A stretch of 64,000 nucleotides of DNA from Miscanthus floridulus (GCF_019320115.1 NC_089598.1:87869560-87933559), one strand, 5' to 3'; positions 31,365-43,271 are shown, counted from the first letter of the stretch. Numbers and translations are program-made. The notes: generated by a model not told the origin, from the sequence alone.

Positions 31365-33301
31365 TGAAAGGTGTTAATGGCTAGAGGGGGGTGAATAGCC
31401 TATTAAAAATTTCTACAACAACACTTAACAAACTGGTTAGACAATTATGAGACAAAGCAAGTGTTGCGCTAGCCTACTAAAAATGTAAGCCACGTACCAT
31501 AATTCTAGTTTATATAGTTTCTATCCACACAATAGCTATGACACTATACTAAGTTAGTGTGCTCTCAAAAGCTAACTAAAGAGCCACACTAACTAAACTA
31601 ACAAGCTCTCACAACTAGCTACACTAAAGAGCTTGACAACTAGTTTGCGGTAATATAATGAGAGTGAGCAATTTGTTTATACCGCCATGTCAAAGAAGGA
31701 GACAATCAATCACAAGAATGAATACCAACGAAGACCAATCACCTCAGAATCAAATGACGAACACAATGATTTTTTACTGGGGTTCACTTGCTTGCTGGCA
31801 AGCTACTCTTCGTTGTGGCGATTCACTCACTTGGAGGTTCATGAGGGAATTGGCATCACATGCCAAACCCTCAATAGAGTGCCACACAACTAACACAAGA
31901 TGAGGATCACATAAGCCATGAGTAATTTACTAGAGTACCTTTTGGCTCTCTGTCGGGGAAAGGTTAAGAACCCCTCACAATCACCACGATCGGAGCCGGA
32001 GACAATCACCATCCTCCGCTCGATGATCCTCGCTGCTCCAAGCTATCTAGATGGCGGCAACCACCAAGAGTAACAAAGCGAATCCCGCAGCGAAACACGA
32101 ACACCAAGTGCCTCTAGATGCAAGCACTCAAGCAATGCACTTGGATTCTCTCCCAATCTCACAAAGATATTGAATCTATGATGGAGATGGGTGGGAGGGC
32201 TTTGGCTAAGCTCACAAGGTTGCTATGTCAATGTAAATAGCCAAGAGAGTGAGCTTGAGCCGGCCATGGGGCTTAAATAGAAGCCCCCATGAAATAGAGC
32301 CGTTGTACCCCTTCACTGGGCACAACACGGGGTGACCAAATGCTCCAGTCATATCGACCAGACGCTGGACCTCAGCGTCTAGTCACACGATGCGTACCAC
32401 GTGTCCCCTCTCTTTAGATGTTGATCGCCCGATCTCAACGATCAAGTGACGATCGGATGCGCTGCTACGAAGTGACCGGACGCTGAGTGACCGGACGCTG
32501 GACCTCAGCGTCCGGTCGTTTTCAGTAAGCATCCAGAGATGACTTTTCACGACCGGACACGTCAGGTCATGCTTGACTAGACTCACTCAGTGTTCGGTCA
32601 CTTAGTGTTTCCCCTATGCATTATCATGTCAGTGTGACCGGACGCATCCAGCCAGCATCTGGGCATTTCAGCACTAGCGTCCGGTCGACGATCGATGCTG
32701 TGCTTCTTCTGCTCCTACTGACTAGACGCGCCGGTCCTTCAGAGACCAGCGTCTGGTCACTTACAGTGGCCACGTTCACCTGAGTTTAGGACACCAGTGG
32801 CACCATCGAACTGTCCGCACTCTACGGGCGGACACTCCGCAGGTGAAATTTCTAACCCTTGCTCAAATGTGCCAACCACCAAGTGTATCACCTTGTGCAC
32901 ATGTGTTAGCATATTTTCACAAACATTGTCAAGGGTGTTAGCACTCCACTAGATCCTAAATGCATATGCAATGAGTTAGAGCATCTAGTGGCACTTTGAT
33001 AACCGTATTTCGATACGAGTTTCACCCCTCTTAATAGTACGGCTATCGAACCTAAATGTGATCACACTCGCTAAGTGTCTAGATCACCAAAACAAAATGG
33101 CTCCTACCATTTATACATTTGCCTTGAGCCTTTTATTTTTCTCTTTCTTCTTTTCAAGTCCAAGCACTTGATCATCACCATCATGTCATGATCTTCATTT
33201 GCTTCACTACTTGGAATGTGCTACCTATCTCATGATCACTTGATAAACTAGGTTAGCACTTAGGGTTTCATCAATTTACCAAAACCAAACTAGAGCTTTC
33301 A
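31365..33301 (-). repeat. Copia complex LTR 3 (5' LTR)
   Basis: A 1,937-base LTR with TGAAAG...CTTTCA ends. Its outer end is followed by CCATC, the target duplication of the whole complex. Carries a CGGACGC array at 32330-32760 with more decayed copies than LTR 2. Confidence 0.9.
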
Positions 33302-33865
33302 CCATCTCTGTTGGCTGTGCGTGCTCAACGCCACCCGTGCCTCCTGTCCCAGGTCGGCGAGCATGTGCTTGGCCGCGCATGGGACCTTGAGCCATGGCAA
33401 GGACAGCGACCCACGACGAAGCAGGAACATAGGCCACCGGGGAGGGAGATCCATGGGGAGGAAGCGATTCGGCGACGTAGTGGGGGCGGGTGCCTTGCCG
33501 AAGCGAAGGCGGGCTTGCACTCGCGCGGTCGAGGGGAGATGGAGGCGCTCGCGTAGTGGAGGCGGGTGTCTCGCCGGAGCAGAGGCATGCTCGCACTCAC
33601 GCGGTGGAGGGAAGTGGAGGTGTTCGCAGCGGTTCCCTACAGGGGTGAGTCACGGACGGGTAGACGAGCGTGTGGGGAAGAAATGGGGTGGGGGCTAGGG
33701 GTGAGCACCCATTCTTCTATAGGAATAGGGTCTGGAGGATGGATTTGGATGTCCACCCTAAAATGGGGGCTCTAGTAGGGACCTACTGGAGCTGCGATTT
33801 TTTTATCTGAGCATCCATATTTAGCTATAGGGCATCAAGTAGAGACCCTGCTGAAGTTGCTCTTA

Positions 33866-34700
33866 GACAGTATCCACAGAGAGATTCAATAATTAGGCAG
33901 TGTCCGCAAATATCAATCAAATGAATTCGTTCCATCTTTAAGCCCCTTTAGAATGATGATTTTTTTCATTATATGTTTCATATGAAATCGAAATGAATCC
34001 AGTAAAAATTTCTACACGATTTCTGTAGATTCCTACGTCCTAGATGTTGAAGATCTTGGAGTTGGTTCGCGAATTGGCACAAAAAGGCTTCATGTCCGAT
34101 GTTGTTCATACCAAGCACTAAATTCATGCTACTAGGAAAGTGGGAGTATATTGGAAGAACTTGTAATATTGTTTCTATTTTATTTAACCTTTTTATATAA
34201 TTTTGAGACTATGAAAAAATACAGAGTATAATATGATTTGGTACTAGTCCTTCCATCCCTAAATAACCGTCGCTTTTAATTTTCGCACCGTAAGTTTAAC
34301 TGTATTGGTAAAAGATAAATGCAATATTTTTTATCTCTAAATAAATTTATTATAATAATAAATTCAAATATTTATATAATAATATTAATTTTATATTATA
34401 AAATATTAATATTTTATATATATTTAGTCAAAGTTATTTATCAGAGAACGAAAACGACCCTACAGAGGGTGTAGAAACCAAATGGAATTCATTATTTCTC
34501 GGACATAGAAAACTAAGAGTTCAAAAAAAAAAAAAGAATAGTAGAAACCTGACACCCACATAAAAAAAAGTGAGAACTAGAAACAACCGCCGTGTCACAC
34601 CACACGGCGGCCAGAGCCGCCAGAAATTCGTGCTCTCTCCGTCCGCGGTGCTCACCGAAACTCCCGAATCTCCCAGCCACCGCCGCCGTGCAGTCAAACC
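33866..34700. other. Upstream region of the UPF0047 gene with Stowaway-like remnant
   Basis: No gene is seen. AT-rich DNA with a probable Stowaway-type MITE remnant at about 34245-34460 (left end CCTTCCATCCCTAAATAA, right part TAGTCAAAGTTATTTATC) and an A-run at 34516-34530. The UPF0047 5' leader should lie in 34580-34700. No clear TATA box could be assigned. Confidence 0.4.
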
Positions 34701-37306
34701 ATGCAGGCGGTGGCGTTCACGTCGGCTCCGGCCATATTCGGCTACGCCTCGGCCTCCGCCTCCGTGCGGCCCTGCCGCAGCGTGGCTCCGGTCATCGTCT
34801 CCTCCAACTCCGGGCGACCCCGCCGCCGCGGCGCGCGTGGCTCCATCCAGTGCGAGGTCGCCTCTTCCTCGGCGCCATCGGCAGCTGGACCCCAGGCCGT
34901 CCGGTGGGCCCAGAGGACCGTGGTCATCCCGCCTCAGCGCCGCGGGTGCCACCTCATCACCAACAAGGTGCTCTTCTCCTCCATCATGCGCCCCCTCGCC
35001 CCCTGTCGTTCCTAGTAGACGTACATAAGTTCAGTTTGCCTGTCGGGTGAGTTGATAGTGTTGTTTATCGTCTGTCGCAGATCGTAAACGAGATAAGGAA
35101 TGACCTGGCCGAGTTCAAGTGTGGCATGGCGCATCTGTTCTGTACGTATTTATTCACAATGGATGCGTTTCCTGCAATTTTTTTGGTGCATAGTTGATTT
35201 TGTGTATCAATTTTTTCTCTCAGTGATGAAAGTTACGTGATTATTTAGTGTCGATGGTATACTATTGTCAGTCAGAATCATTAAAACGGAGAGCATAAGA
35301 TAAGTAGGCCACTGGACGGTCACAATATCTAGAGTTGGTCTGCGTTCCCAGTGCTTTTCATGTCAAAGCTAGTATGGACAATTGGAAATAGGTACATTGA
35401 GAAGCTTTGAAAAAGTTGTGATCATTGACTGATGAATGCATCATTTGTGAGCGGATATGCTTGGGAGAGAATTCAAGCAGAACTCACTGGAACAACCATA
35501 ATTTGAATTCTTTTTTTTATTTAGTTTCATGGAGATGCAAGTTCTGAGTGGATTCTAGCAGTTGGCTCTTACATCTATATACTATCAGTGTTGGCAAATT
35601 CTGTAGTATTTCTTATTCTCATGTCCACCATTTGAGATTTTGAACACTTGGGCGATACATAGATTTTTCCCTTTTGGTATTTATGCAAAAAAGGAAGAAA
35701 GAAAAAGAATTTGCTGTTACTTGACTTTGTTGCCCGTTCAGGCGCATAGGAAGAAAAAGAAACAATATTCATGTAGACTAGCACTTGCTGCTAAGAAATA
35801 TTGGGTATAATGAAAATATATTCAATTCATGTATTTTCATGGTGATTCTAATTAGAAGAGAGAAGAACAGAAACTTCAGAAAGAAGAAGTACCCATGAAA
35901 CCTCATGATATATTAGATTGAATTTTTATGTAGACTTTCTGTATGCAGTCTCTGACAAGTATATTTCAGATACAGTTCTCAATATTTTTAGCACTAGTAA
36001 AATGGTCATGCTCTACAGTGCAGCACACAAGCGCTTCGTTGACTATTAATGAGAACTACGACTCTGATGTCCAGGCTGACACTGAAACATTTCTTAGTCG
36101 CATTGTTCCAGAGGTGAATGCCATGATATATCTTGTTTGATTCTGTTCATGGAGAGAACATTAAACTGGTGCTTTAATTCATGTTTTTGTTTTTATTATG
36201 ATCAGGGTCCATCTGCTCCATGGAGGCACACTATGGAAGGTTAGTTCTTTGACAACTGATGTGGTTGGTCTTCAGCATTCCTTTTTACCATTATTTGTTT
36301 TCAATTATAGCATTGTGCCTATTATTATTTTAAGAGACAGACAAACAACTATAATTTGAATATTAGTATTTTTAGGAATCTTTTTCATCCTGCTATTATA
36401 GCGTTGGAGTAAACTCTAGTGTAGCAAATATTGGAGCTACTGTTCTTATTAAAATTCCACACATTGGATGTATCTTATTTGTGTCATTGTTTCTGTTGTT
36501 TCTACTTTTTTAGGCAGAGACCATGTATTATGCATGCATGATTTAGATCACTCACAAATTGTCAAGTTCTGTTTGCAGGACCTGATGACATGCCAGCACA
36601 TATTAAATCATCAATGTTTGGTTGTTCCCTGATGTATGTAGACCCCCTTCACCCTTCCCAATAACTTTTGATGTGTCAAAATTGTATTTATAACTCTCGG
36701 TGTATTGCATCAGGATTCCTATCACCAATGGGCGTCTCAACATGGGAACTTGGCAGGCACGAAAATATCTAACTTGGCTTGTACCATAGTGGTGCCTCTA
36801 GTATCAGTGTTTAAGGTTCTGTTTTCAAGGCGGCTGTTGAGAATAAATGAGGATTTCAGATAAAGAACTGAGTAAAGTTATAGTATAAGCACAAGTTAGT
36901 GTATTAAGTCTGCAGCAAATTGCTTTGGGATTATTACCCGCAACATCGTGTCAATATTTGAAGCAGCTAAAACTCATTGTTGTTTATCCCCAAGGTTCCC
37001 ACCTGTTCCAGTTTGGTACACACCAGTGTTGCGTTATGTCGGACTGCACACTGGGGACCTAGGGTTGCTAGCGTGTGTAGCAGGATCCATACGCATGTGG
37101 TGAGGTTGAGTGTGGTCTGTGAGTTATGTGCATCTGCCTTACTGTTGAGTATATCACAAAAAGCAAAAACAAAAATGATCAGTGATCAACCTAGCTATAT
37201 CTGGGACCTAATGTTGAGCATTCTGATTTTGTAGGGTATTTGGCTCTGTGAACATCGAGACTATGCTACTCCTCGAAAGATTGTGATCACGCTCAATGGA
37301 ATCTAA
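34701..37306 (+). CDS. UPF0047/YjbQ-family protein, chloroplast-type
   Basis: Seven exons: 34701-34967, 35081-35141, 36019-36113, 36206-36239, 36579-36633, 36714-36756, 37235-37306. All phases agree and give 208 residues ending TLNGI. Exon 1 encodes a Ser/Ala/Arg-rich leader ([19 protein letters not shown], about 60 residues) like a chloroplast transit peptide. The YjbQ domain follows: [21 protein letters not shown], then [46 protein letters not shown] and [13 protein letters not shown], all landmarks of UPF0047. Bacterial YjbQ proteins have been linked to thiamine phosphate synthase-like activity, but the plant role is not established. Intron 6 has a GC donor (CAG|GCACGA); the others are GT-AG. 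Intron 2 is 877 bases. Copy appears intact. Confidence 0.88.
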
Positions 37307-38033
37307 TCTAAAGTGATCTATGTTATAGCTGGAAATGCAATGCAGCAATTTCAACATGTTTAAATCAGATGCACCGAAATAGAAACTTTTGTCCCAATTG
37401 TGATATGAGCTCCAGTGGAGAATGTTACTTGTAATATGATGCTAGTATGAGGGGAACAGAATCTCCTAACGAGCTTCTTCTCATGTTGAGCTTGTTTAGT
37501 TATCTTTGATGGTTTAAAGAAATGCTTTTATAAGTTGTTATAAACACTGAGGTTGTTTTTGTTTAGTTCCCTAAGATGGCTAAGAAATGTTTTATAAGTA
37601 GTTTCAAGGAAAAGCTCCATTGCCTTTACTCCCCTCCTGCTGTCAACAGTTTTTCACTCATGGGCTCCTAGGAAGTGCCAATTCTCTATTTGGCTTGCAG
37701 TCCAATGGCTGTTGGACAGCTGATCGCTTGGCTCAAGGGAGGGTTGGGTTGATCAAGTTGACGAAAATTGAACACTGTTTGTCGTGATGTTTGCTCTCAA
37801 GACACAATAGTCTCCCGTGGAGGATGAATATCAAGCAGCGCAACATTGATCTGGACACAAGGTGCCCGGTGTGTATGTGTTTTTTTTTTGAGTTGTGTAT
37901 GTGGTTTGACGAGAAAGAAGGACAATGCTTTCTGAAAACCGACGTGCAAACAAGCAACATCGAGGTGAGGATAGCCACAACGTCTGGCAGGCTGGTGTCT
38001 GACGTAAGAGAAGAGGAAAACGTGGAGATATTA

Positions 38034-38232
38034 GGCTATCTCCGACAAACACCCAAAATACAAGATTTATTCGTCTTTCTTTCAATGGATTTTCAGGAGA
38101 GAGGATATTCATATTTGGGTTGTGTCTCTCAGACAACCCAAAATAGGTCTTTCGTATAGATAGTCTTTTGGAGGCTGATTTTAGATCTCTCGCTACCCAT
38201 TTTAGATTTAGGTCTCCTTATTGGAGACAGTC
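38034..38232. mobile_element. Tourist-like MITE
   Basis: Ends GGCTATCTCCGACAA and, reversed, GACTGTCTCCAATAA, imperfect inverted repeats about 199 bases apart, flanked by TTA at 38031-38033 and 38233-38235. Three-base TTA duplication is typical of Tourist/PIF MITEs. The surrounding stretch 37307-38855 has no gene; it starts with the 3' UTR of the UPF0047 gene. Confidence 0.6.
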
Positions 38233-38667
38233 TTAGTGTGAGAAGAGGAAGGGAGAAGTTTTAAATATTAAAAAAAGAACTATGTTATATTGGCAATGCC
38301 AAATTAGAAAAAAGATGTCTACGTAGCTGTTATGGGCCGGTGATGCACCACTTAACAAAGTTTAGGATTATTTCTAAAAAAAAAAAGGTTTAGGATTCAA
38401 GTTGGTGAATCTAAATGGAATGCTCCTACAACCAGCTCGCGATCCAACTGACCCAAATTGACGATACAATGCCATAGAGCCGAGGAAAACTAAAAAAAAG
38501 GAAGACTGATCCTATGCTTATGCTCTAGGGGTCTGTTTGGATCAGAGCCAGGCAAACCTGTCTGGCGCGACCACGGTTCCTAGCGTCCGATTTTGAATGC
38601 CTGACACTAGGATGGCTGCATGGCCGGTGGCCGGGAGTTGCCTGCCATAATCGCTTACAACTGACAG

Positions 38668-38773
38668 CCTGTTCGTTTGGTTGTGGCTCGTTGTAAATGA
38701 TCGTTAGCTAGAACAGATCAGTCAGCAGTATTTTTTCTGAACCAACAACGATACGAATCAGCCAACCGAACAG
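38668..38773. mobile_element. hAT-like MITE
   Basis: CCTGTTCGTTTGGTTG at the left and CAGCCAACCGAACAG at the right form inverted ends about 106 bases apart. Relatives with GTTCG-type ends are at 53868, 59879, 60448 and 62211 in this window. No clear target duplication. Confidence 0.5.
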
Positions 38774-39020
38774 ATTGTAATTTAGAAGCCAGGAGGTACA
38801 CTTAGAGATGGAAAACCCTTCGTAAGGATTTAAATAATTATTTAAATTATTTCCCATGAATTTTTCACTGTGGAAAAAAAAGGCTGGGATCAAGGGGAAA
38901 TTAGCTCTTACTCGCATTTTTCAGTCAGACCTCTCGGGTAATTTGTTCAACAGCACGGCGTCCTCTTCCGTTGCCCAAAATCCCCCAGCGCACTCCAGTC
39001 CAGGCAAAGCCGCGCCAGGC

Positions 39021-40211
39021 ATGTTCGCTTCTATCTGCCGGCGGCGGCTCCTCCGCCTTCGCCAAATCCCCTCCGACGCCGGCATAAACCCCAGCCTGCC
39101 CAACCCCAGCGATGCCCTCCTATCCCATGCCTGCTCCTCAGCTGCCCTCGCGGGCTTCCCCGTCTCCAAGCCCTGCCCAACCACCATCTCCTACCTCATC
39201 TCCTGCGGACTCTCCCCCGCCGCTGCGTCCGCCTGCAAGCGCCGGATCCGCTCCACCGCCAAGGCCGACGCCGTCCGCGCGCTCCTCCGCACCTACGGCT
39301 ACACTGACGCTGACATCACCGAGGTTGTCCGCAGAGACCCGTCGATCCTCATCCTCGACCCTGACCGGATCCTCCGGCCCAAGCTCAATCTTTTTGCTTC
39401 CCTCCGCGTCAAGCCGCGGACGCTCGCCACCGCGCCGACCCTCCTCACGCGCAGCCTCGACAAGCACCTCCTGCCCTGCATCCAGTTCCTCCGCGGCATC
39501 ATCGGCGTCGACAGCGACGTCAGTTCCGCGATCTGCCGCGCCCCACGCGCCCTCCACCAGGCCGACCTGAACAAGAACATGCGCCCGGTCGTGGACGCCC
39601 TCCGCCGACTCGGCCTCCCCGACAAGTCCATCTCGAGGCTCCTCACCATCGACATGTGCGTGCTCACAATTTCTGTCGACCGCATAACCCAGATCTTCGA
39701 TGACATCAAGGCGCTCGGCCTGGGCGTAACAGACACGGGCTTTGTCTACGGCGTCAGCCGGTTCTGCCGCCTCAGTAGGGAAACGTGCCTGCGAAAGGTG
39801 GCCCTGTACCGGAGCTTCGGCGTTTCTGAGGGCGACCTCCAGAAGGCGATCAAGAGGCAACCCACGATATTGGGCTTCTCTGATGAGAGCATAAAGAAGA
39901 AGCTCCGGTTCTTCCTGGATGACTTGAAGTTTGAACTAAGCGAAGTAATGGAGCGACCTGTGCTCATAGGGTATAGCTTGGAGAAGACCATCATACCAAG
40001 GTGTGCTGTGATAAGCGTTTTGATGAGGGAGAGAAAGATTGACCCCAACATCAAGTTACCTTGGACATTGCTTGGTAGTGCCAAGGTTTTCTCTGAAAGG
40101 TACGTCTTGAGGCATGCTCAGGATGTGCCAGATGTTGTTAAGGCATATGAGGGTAAAATTGCATTTGAAGGATTTAGGGATCGGGATGTTTTAGTTCCAC
40201 TGAAGCCATGA
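39021..40211 (+). CDS. mTERF-family protein, organelle-type
   Basis: An intronless frame giving 396 residues from MFASICRRRLLRLRQIP, chosen over an in-frame Met 55 codons upstream (38856) because a basic, Arg-rich start like a mitochondrial or plastid presequence follows it. The body shows repeated mTERF helical motifs: ADAVRALLRTYGYTDADIT, VVRRDPSILILDPDRILRPK, FLRGIIGV, PVVDALRRLGLPDKSISRL, CLRKVALYRSFGVSEGDLQ, AIKRQPTILGFSDESIKKKL and FLDDLKFELSEVMERPVLIGYSLEK. mTERF proteins bind organelle nucleic acids and act in transcription or RNA splicing. The C-terminal end (VVKAYEGKIAFEG) is typical of the grass mTERF expansion. The GC-rich 5' half and AT-richer 3' half follow the usual grass gradient. 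The individual member is not identified. Confidence 0.88.
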   Translation: MFASICRRRLLRLRQIPSDAGINPSLPNPSDALLSHACSSAALAGFPVSKPCPTTISYLISCGLSPAAASACKRRIRSTAKADAVRALLRTYGYTDADITEVVRRDPSILILDPDRILRPKLNLFASLRVKPRTLATAPTLLTRSLDKHLLPCIQFLRGIIGVDSDVSSAICRAPRALHQADLNKNMRPVVDALRRLGLPDKSISRLLTIDMCVLTISVDRITQIFDDIKALGLGVTDTGFVYGVSRFCRLSRETCLRKVALYRSFGVSEGDLQKAIKRQPTILGFSDESIKKKLRFFLDDLKFELSEVMERPVLIGYSLEKTIIPRCAVISVLMRERKIDPNIKLPWTLLGSAKVFSERYVLRHAQDVPDVVKAYEGKIAFEGFRDRDVLVPLKP

Positions 40212-41419
40212 GGCTAGTCTAGTAGGATTAGATCACAAGGTTAGGGATCGGGATGTGTATAATTCTGATGAAGGCTCTTCCAATAATATTGGGATCTTGA
40301 AATATGTCGCTGGAATGACTTTAGTGCTTCTTTTATTTCCGGGATGAAGATTCTTTTGTCCTTTCTAATTGATAACTTTTTCATTTATTAACAACTAAGG
40401 AAGATCCCCATTTTGTTGATCCTCATGCAATGTGTTCATCCACTGAGTTTCACATACAGAACAGTTAGGCGTTTAAAAGTGAAAGCTTCTTTGCTCTCTT
40501 TACAAGAGGGTTCTTCTGGGTTTGATGGTTTCTTTTGTCCCTGTTGTATTTGTCAAGTTTGTGCATAAAATTCCTATTCTAGATGGGGCTCTTGCCATGG
40601 TGAGTTACAATGCCGCCAACTTAATCTTAAGCTGGATAGATCACTGTAGTGGAGATAAAGCTGATGAATTTTCTTATTGTTGCGTGCCTATGTTACATCA
40701 AGTCATTAATAATAATGAAAAAGAACAATTTCATTGGGAAATACAGAGTGGTAACAAATAGCTGTTGACATAAATTCATCTCTTGTATAACCTTGGTTCC
40801 ACCAGGTGCGTGGAGGGCTTCCATAATTCTCAGCGTTGAGACATTACTAGGATACTGAGTAAATATTACCTCAATATGTGAGTGAACACAATATTTGATT
40901 AACTTCAGTCAATAATGAGCTCCGTGCCACTGTCTCCATTGGAGAAAAGAAGTGCTTGAGGATTAACACTCTGGTACTCCACTATTTGCTCTCCATACTT
41001 GCACCCTGAACAGCGCCTACTAGAATCTGCATCTAAGGTGTAGTTTGTGGTTTATCGTTTGCTAATATGCAAAGTATGACCTCAAAGGATGCTCCTGACC
41101 TTTGCAATTGTTGGCATATGATTGATGATTTTTTATAGCTGGTTGTCCAGTTCTTTGTGTTATAATGTTTTGTTCAAAATTTGACAAATATACTTCTTAA
41201 TAATGCTTAGCTGAAGTTTCATCAAGGTGTCCTTTTCTTTGGTTGAGAACTGAGAACTTGATTTGTCAGTGTTTCACACCATTCTAACTCTTGGATATGC
41301 TAATAACTTAAAAATGAGGTTTGTTCCTTTGTTTTCAGTGTCCTAGAGACAAATCTCTCTCTCTGTCTCTCTCTCTCTCCCCATCCATATGGTATATTTT
41401 GTACGGGGTAAGCTATTTA
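40212..41419. other. Intergenic region downstream of the mTERF gene
   Basis: The mTERF 3' UTR is followed by AT-rich sequence with no convincing gene; an 79-residue ORF at 40522 has no recognisable feature. A short CT-rich microsatellite lies at 41356-41379. Confidence 0.4.
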
Positions 41420-41424
41420 TCCCC

Positions 41425-42215
41425 ATTGTTAAATTATCATTTAGGGGTTCTTGTGTTTTTACCTCTGTTTTGAAGTCCAATTGTGATTTTGCCCTCATTT
41501 ATGTAACTTTGTGATTTTGCCCTACCTTTTCAAAATGAAGGTAGAGTTTACCCCTATTCAATTTAGATGAGTTAATGGTGTCAGTTCAGCTAAAAAAGAC
41601 TAATTTTCCCATGTGAATTTGCCCCTAGGTTTTTTTTTGGTTGTAATCTGTGATTTTTGTAAACAAGTATTGGCACAGGGAATAATAGATTGATTATTGA
41701 TTATTGAGGGTGACAGGTTACACATATAGGCAAGGAAGACCTAGGAGTTGGCTTATGGAAACAGAACCAATCAACGGTAATCCTTGCATATAATATCTCA
41801 ATAATATCTATCCTCATCCTGTGCAGGTGTGCAGGCTTAGGGCCCAAGCAAGGATGGGATGTGCAGCCCAAGGAGGCCTGCCGTACCCTATTGTCTAACA
41901 ATTTTAACCTCTATTTTGACATAAAAAATCTGGACAACATTTTGAAATGATTTTAAAATTTGCAAATATTTGAAATCTATGAAAGGTTTAAGAAGTTGCA
42001 TATGTTTAATCAACCATTAGCGGAACCTGGGAGGGAGGTTAGGGGTCAGTACCGTCTTTTATTTTTTCTTTTTCTTTAATTCACTTGTTTGACCTTCAGC
42101 TAATATAATCTAGAATAGGGGTGAACGAGGGTAAAATCACAAAGTTGAAAAGACGAGGATAAAATGACAATTGGCCTTCAAAGTAGGGACAAGAACAACA
42201 ATCATTATCATTTGA
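41425..42215. mobile_element. Long-inverted-repeat element, about 0.8 kb
   Basis: The first ~150 bases (blocks CCAATTGTGATTTTGCCCTC and AACTTTGTGATTTTGCCC, then TTACCCCTATTC) recur in reverse orientation at 42100-42200 (for example GAGGGTAAAATCACAAAGTT). The ends are about 75-80% alike. Long TIRs suggest a Mutator-like or foldback element; the interior has no ORF. Its target duplication was not found, so the limits are approximate. Confidence 0.5.
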
Positions 42216-43235
42216 AACATAGTGGTCCCATATGTTTTGCATGCATTGCCACCCAATTGTTCTTGAATGGTGGCATTTTTTTCCACTGATGGTTTGAATT
42301 TTACTATGACAAGCACATCAAATGGTGATACATATTTATGGTTAATCTCTTTTCTTTTTCGTGGCATCAAGGCTGCAGTAGGATAGGTAATTGCCAGGGA
42401 CCAATTGTTCATGCTGTCTTGGCCACTTGGTTAGTGCTCAGAAATGAATCCTTCTCAATTACACATGTATCTAGTTCTCTCAGTAAAATTATGAATCTGC
42501 AAGGTCCAGGAAAATAGCAGATCTCATTATTACCATCATATGAAAACTTCATGCTTGACCTTTTTTTTGTATTTTAAAGTTTTTTTAAAAAGATAATTGT
42601 TTCCTATGGAATACAATAGTATCAAGATGCTAGTCGTAATACAATTTGTTGACAATTTTCTTTCCAAGTCTGGACACGCATTTTTATATGTAGCAGCACT
42701 CAGTTTCTGGTCGTAATTCATTGTACCAGTTCTGTATTCGATCTGTCTTCTCTCCACCTGCCTGTATTCTTGTTCTGTTGCATAAGTTCCTTTTACAACC
42801 TTGTACCTTCGCACAGACAAGCAACAGACCTTGTTCCCCTCCACAAGGCATGCCACCTATGCTCCACCCTACCACCTAAACGCACATCTGTGCAGAAAAC
42901 GTTTTCTGCCTTCCTTTCTCACTCCACATAGTCCAACTGCATACTTTCTGACACAGCGATGAACAGTTGCATAGCAGCAACGTCCCATGCCACCACCAGA
43001 AAATCCATGTTCCAAAGCCTATTGTTCAAAAAGAAAAAGAATTGCAAAACTAATACATCATAAATGTGAAAATGATGATTAACATGTTCCCATTGCTGGA
43101 CAACTGGAATATCTTGATTTCTCCTTGTATTGTTGCTAGCAGTGCTGCAGGTTCATGGGAGGCAGCCCTGGAGTGCAACCACATAACTCGCTGCTGGAGA
43201 TCTGGTTCAGATCAATATGGACATTGGTGACAGGA

Positions 43236-43271
<36 letters not shown>

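Larger units (their letters stand above)
21259..33301 (-). mobile_element. Ty1/copia complex with three LTRs (nested and recombined)
   Basis: The outer ends are TGAAAGG (21259) and GCTTTCA (33301), flanked by the same five bases, CCATC, at 21254-21258 and 33302-33306. Inside, from right to left in element sense: LTR 33301-31365, primer site, gag, protease, first half of integrase, PPT, LTR 28312-26364, second half of integrase, RT, RNase H, PPT, LTR 22932-21924, primer site, partial gag, LTR tip 21294-21259. The two integrase halves break at nearly the same codon. The simplest reading is an element that received a related element in its integrase gene and then lost its own gag side by LTR-LTR recombination. 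Confidence 0.8.
20793..33862. mobile_element. PIF/Harbinger-type element split by a copia complex
   Basis: Left end GAGCAACTTCA (20793-20803), right end TGAAGTTGCTC (33852-33862), perfect 11-base inverted ends, with a further block (CAGGGTC.CTACT) matching after an 18-base indel. Flanked by TTA at 20790-20792 and 33863-33865, the 3-base target duplication of PIF/Harbinger elements. Without the copia insertion it would be about 1.0 kb, too short for its own transposase. Its interior (20940-21258 and 33307-33700) is GC-rich and exon-like in composition but shows no recognisable protein, so it may be a non-autonomous copy carrying captured DNA. Confidence 0.8.

Noticed and set aside
33276..33775. 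Overlapping GC-rich ORFs on both strands
   Set aside because: They start at or cross the LTR 3/Harbinger boundary, and no domain is recognisable in any frame.
34521..34952. Minus-strand ORF over the first UPF0047 exon
   Set aside because: Shadow of the GC-rich transit-peptide exon on the other strand.
39138..39860. 240-residue minus-strand ORF in the mTERF gene
   Set aside because: GC-rich antisense frame; the plus strand gives a full mTERF protein.
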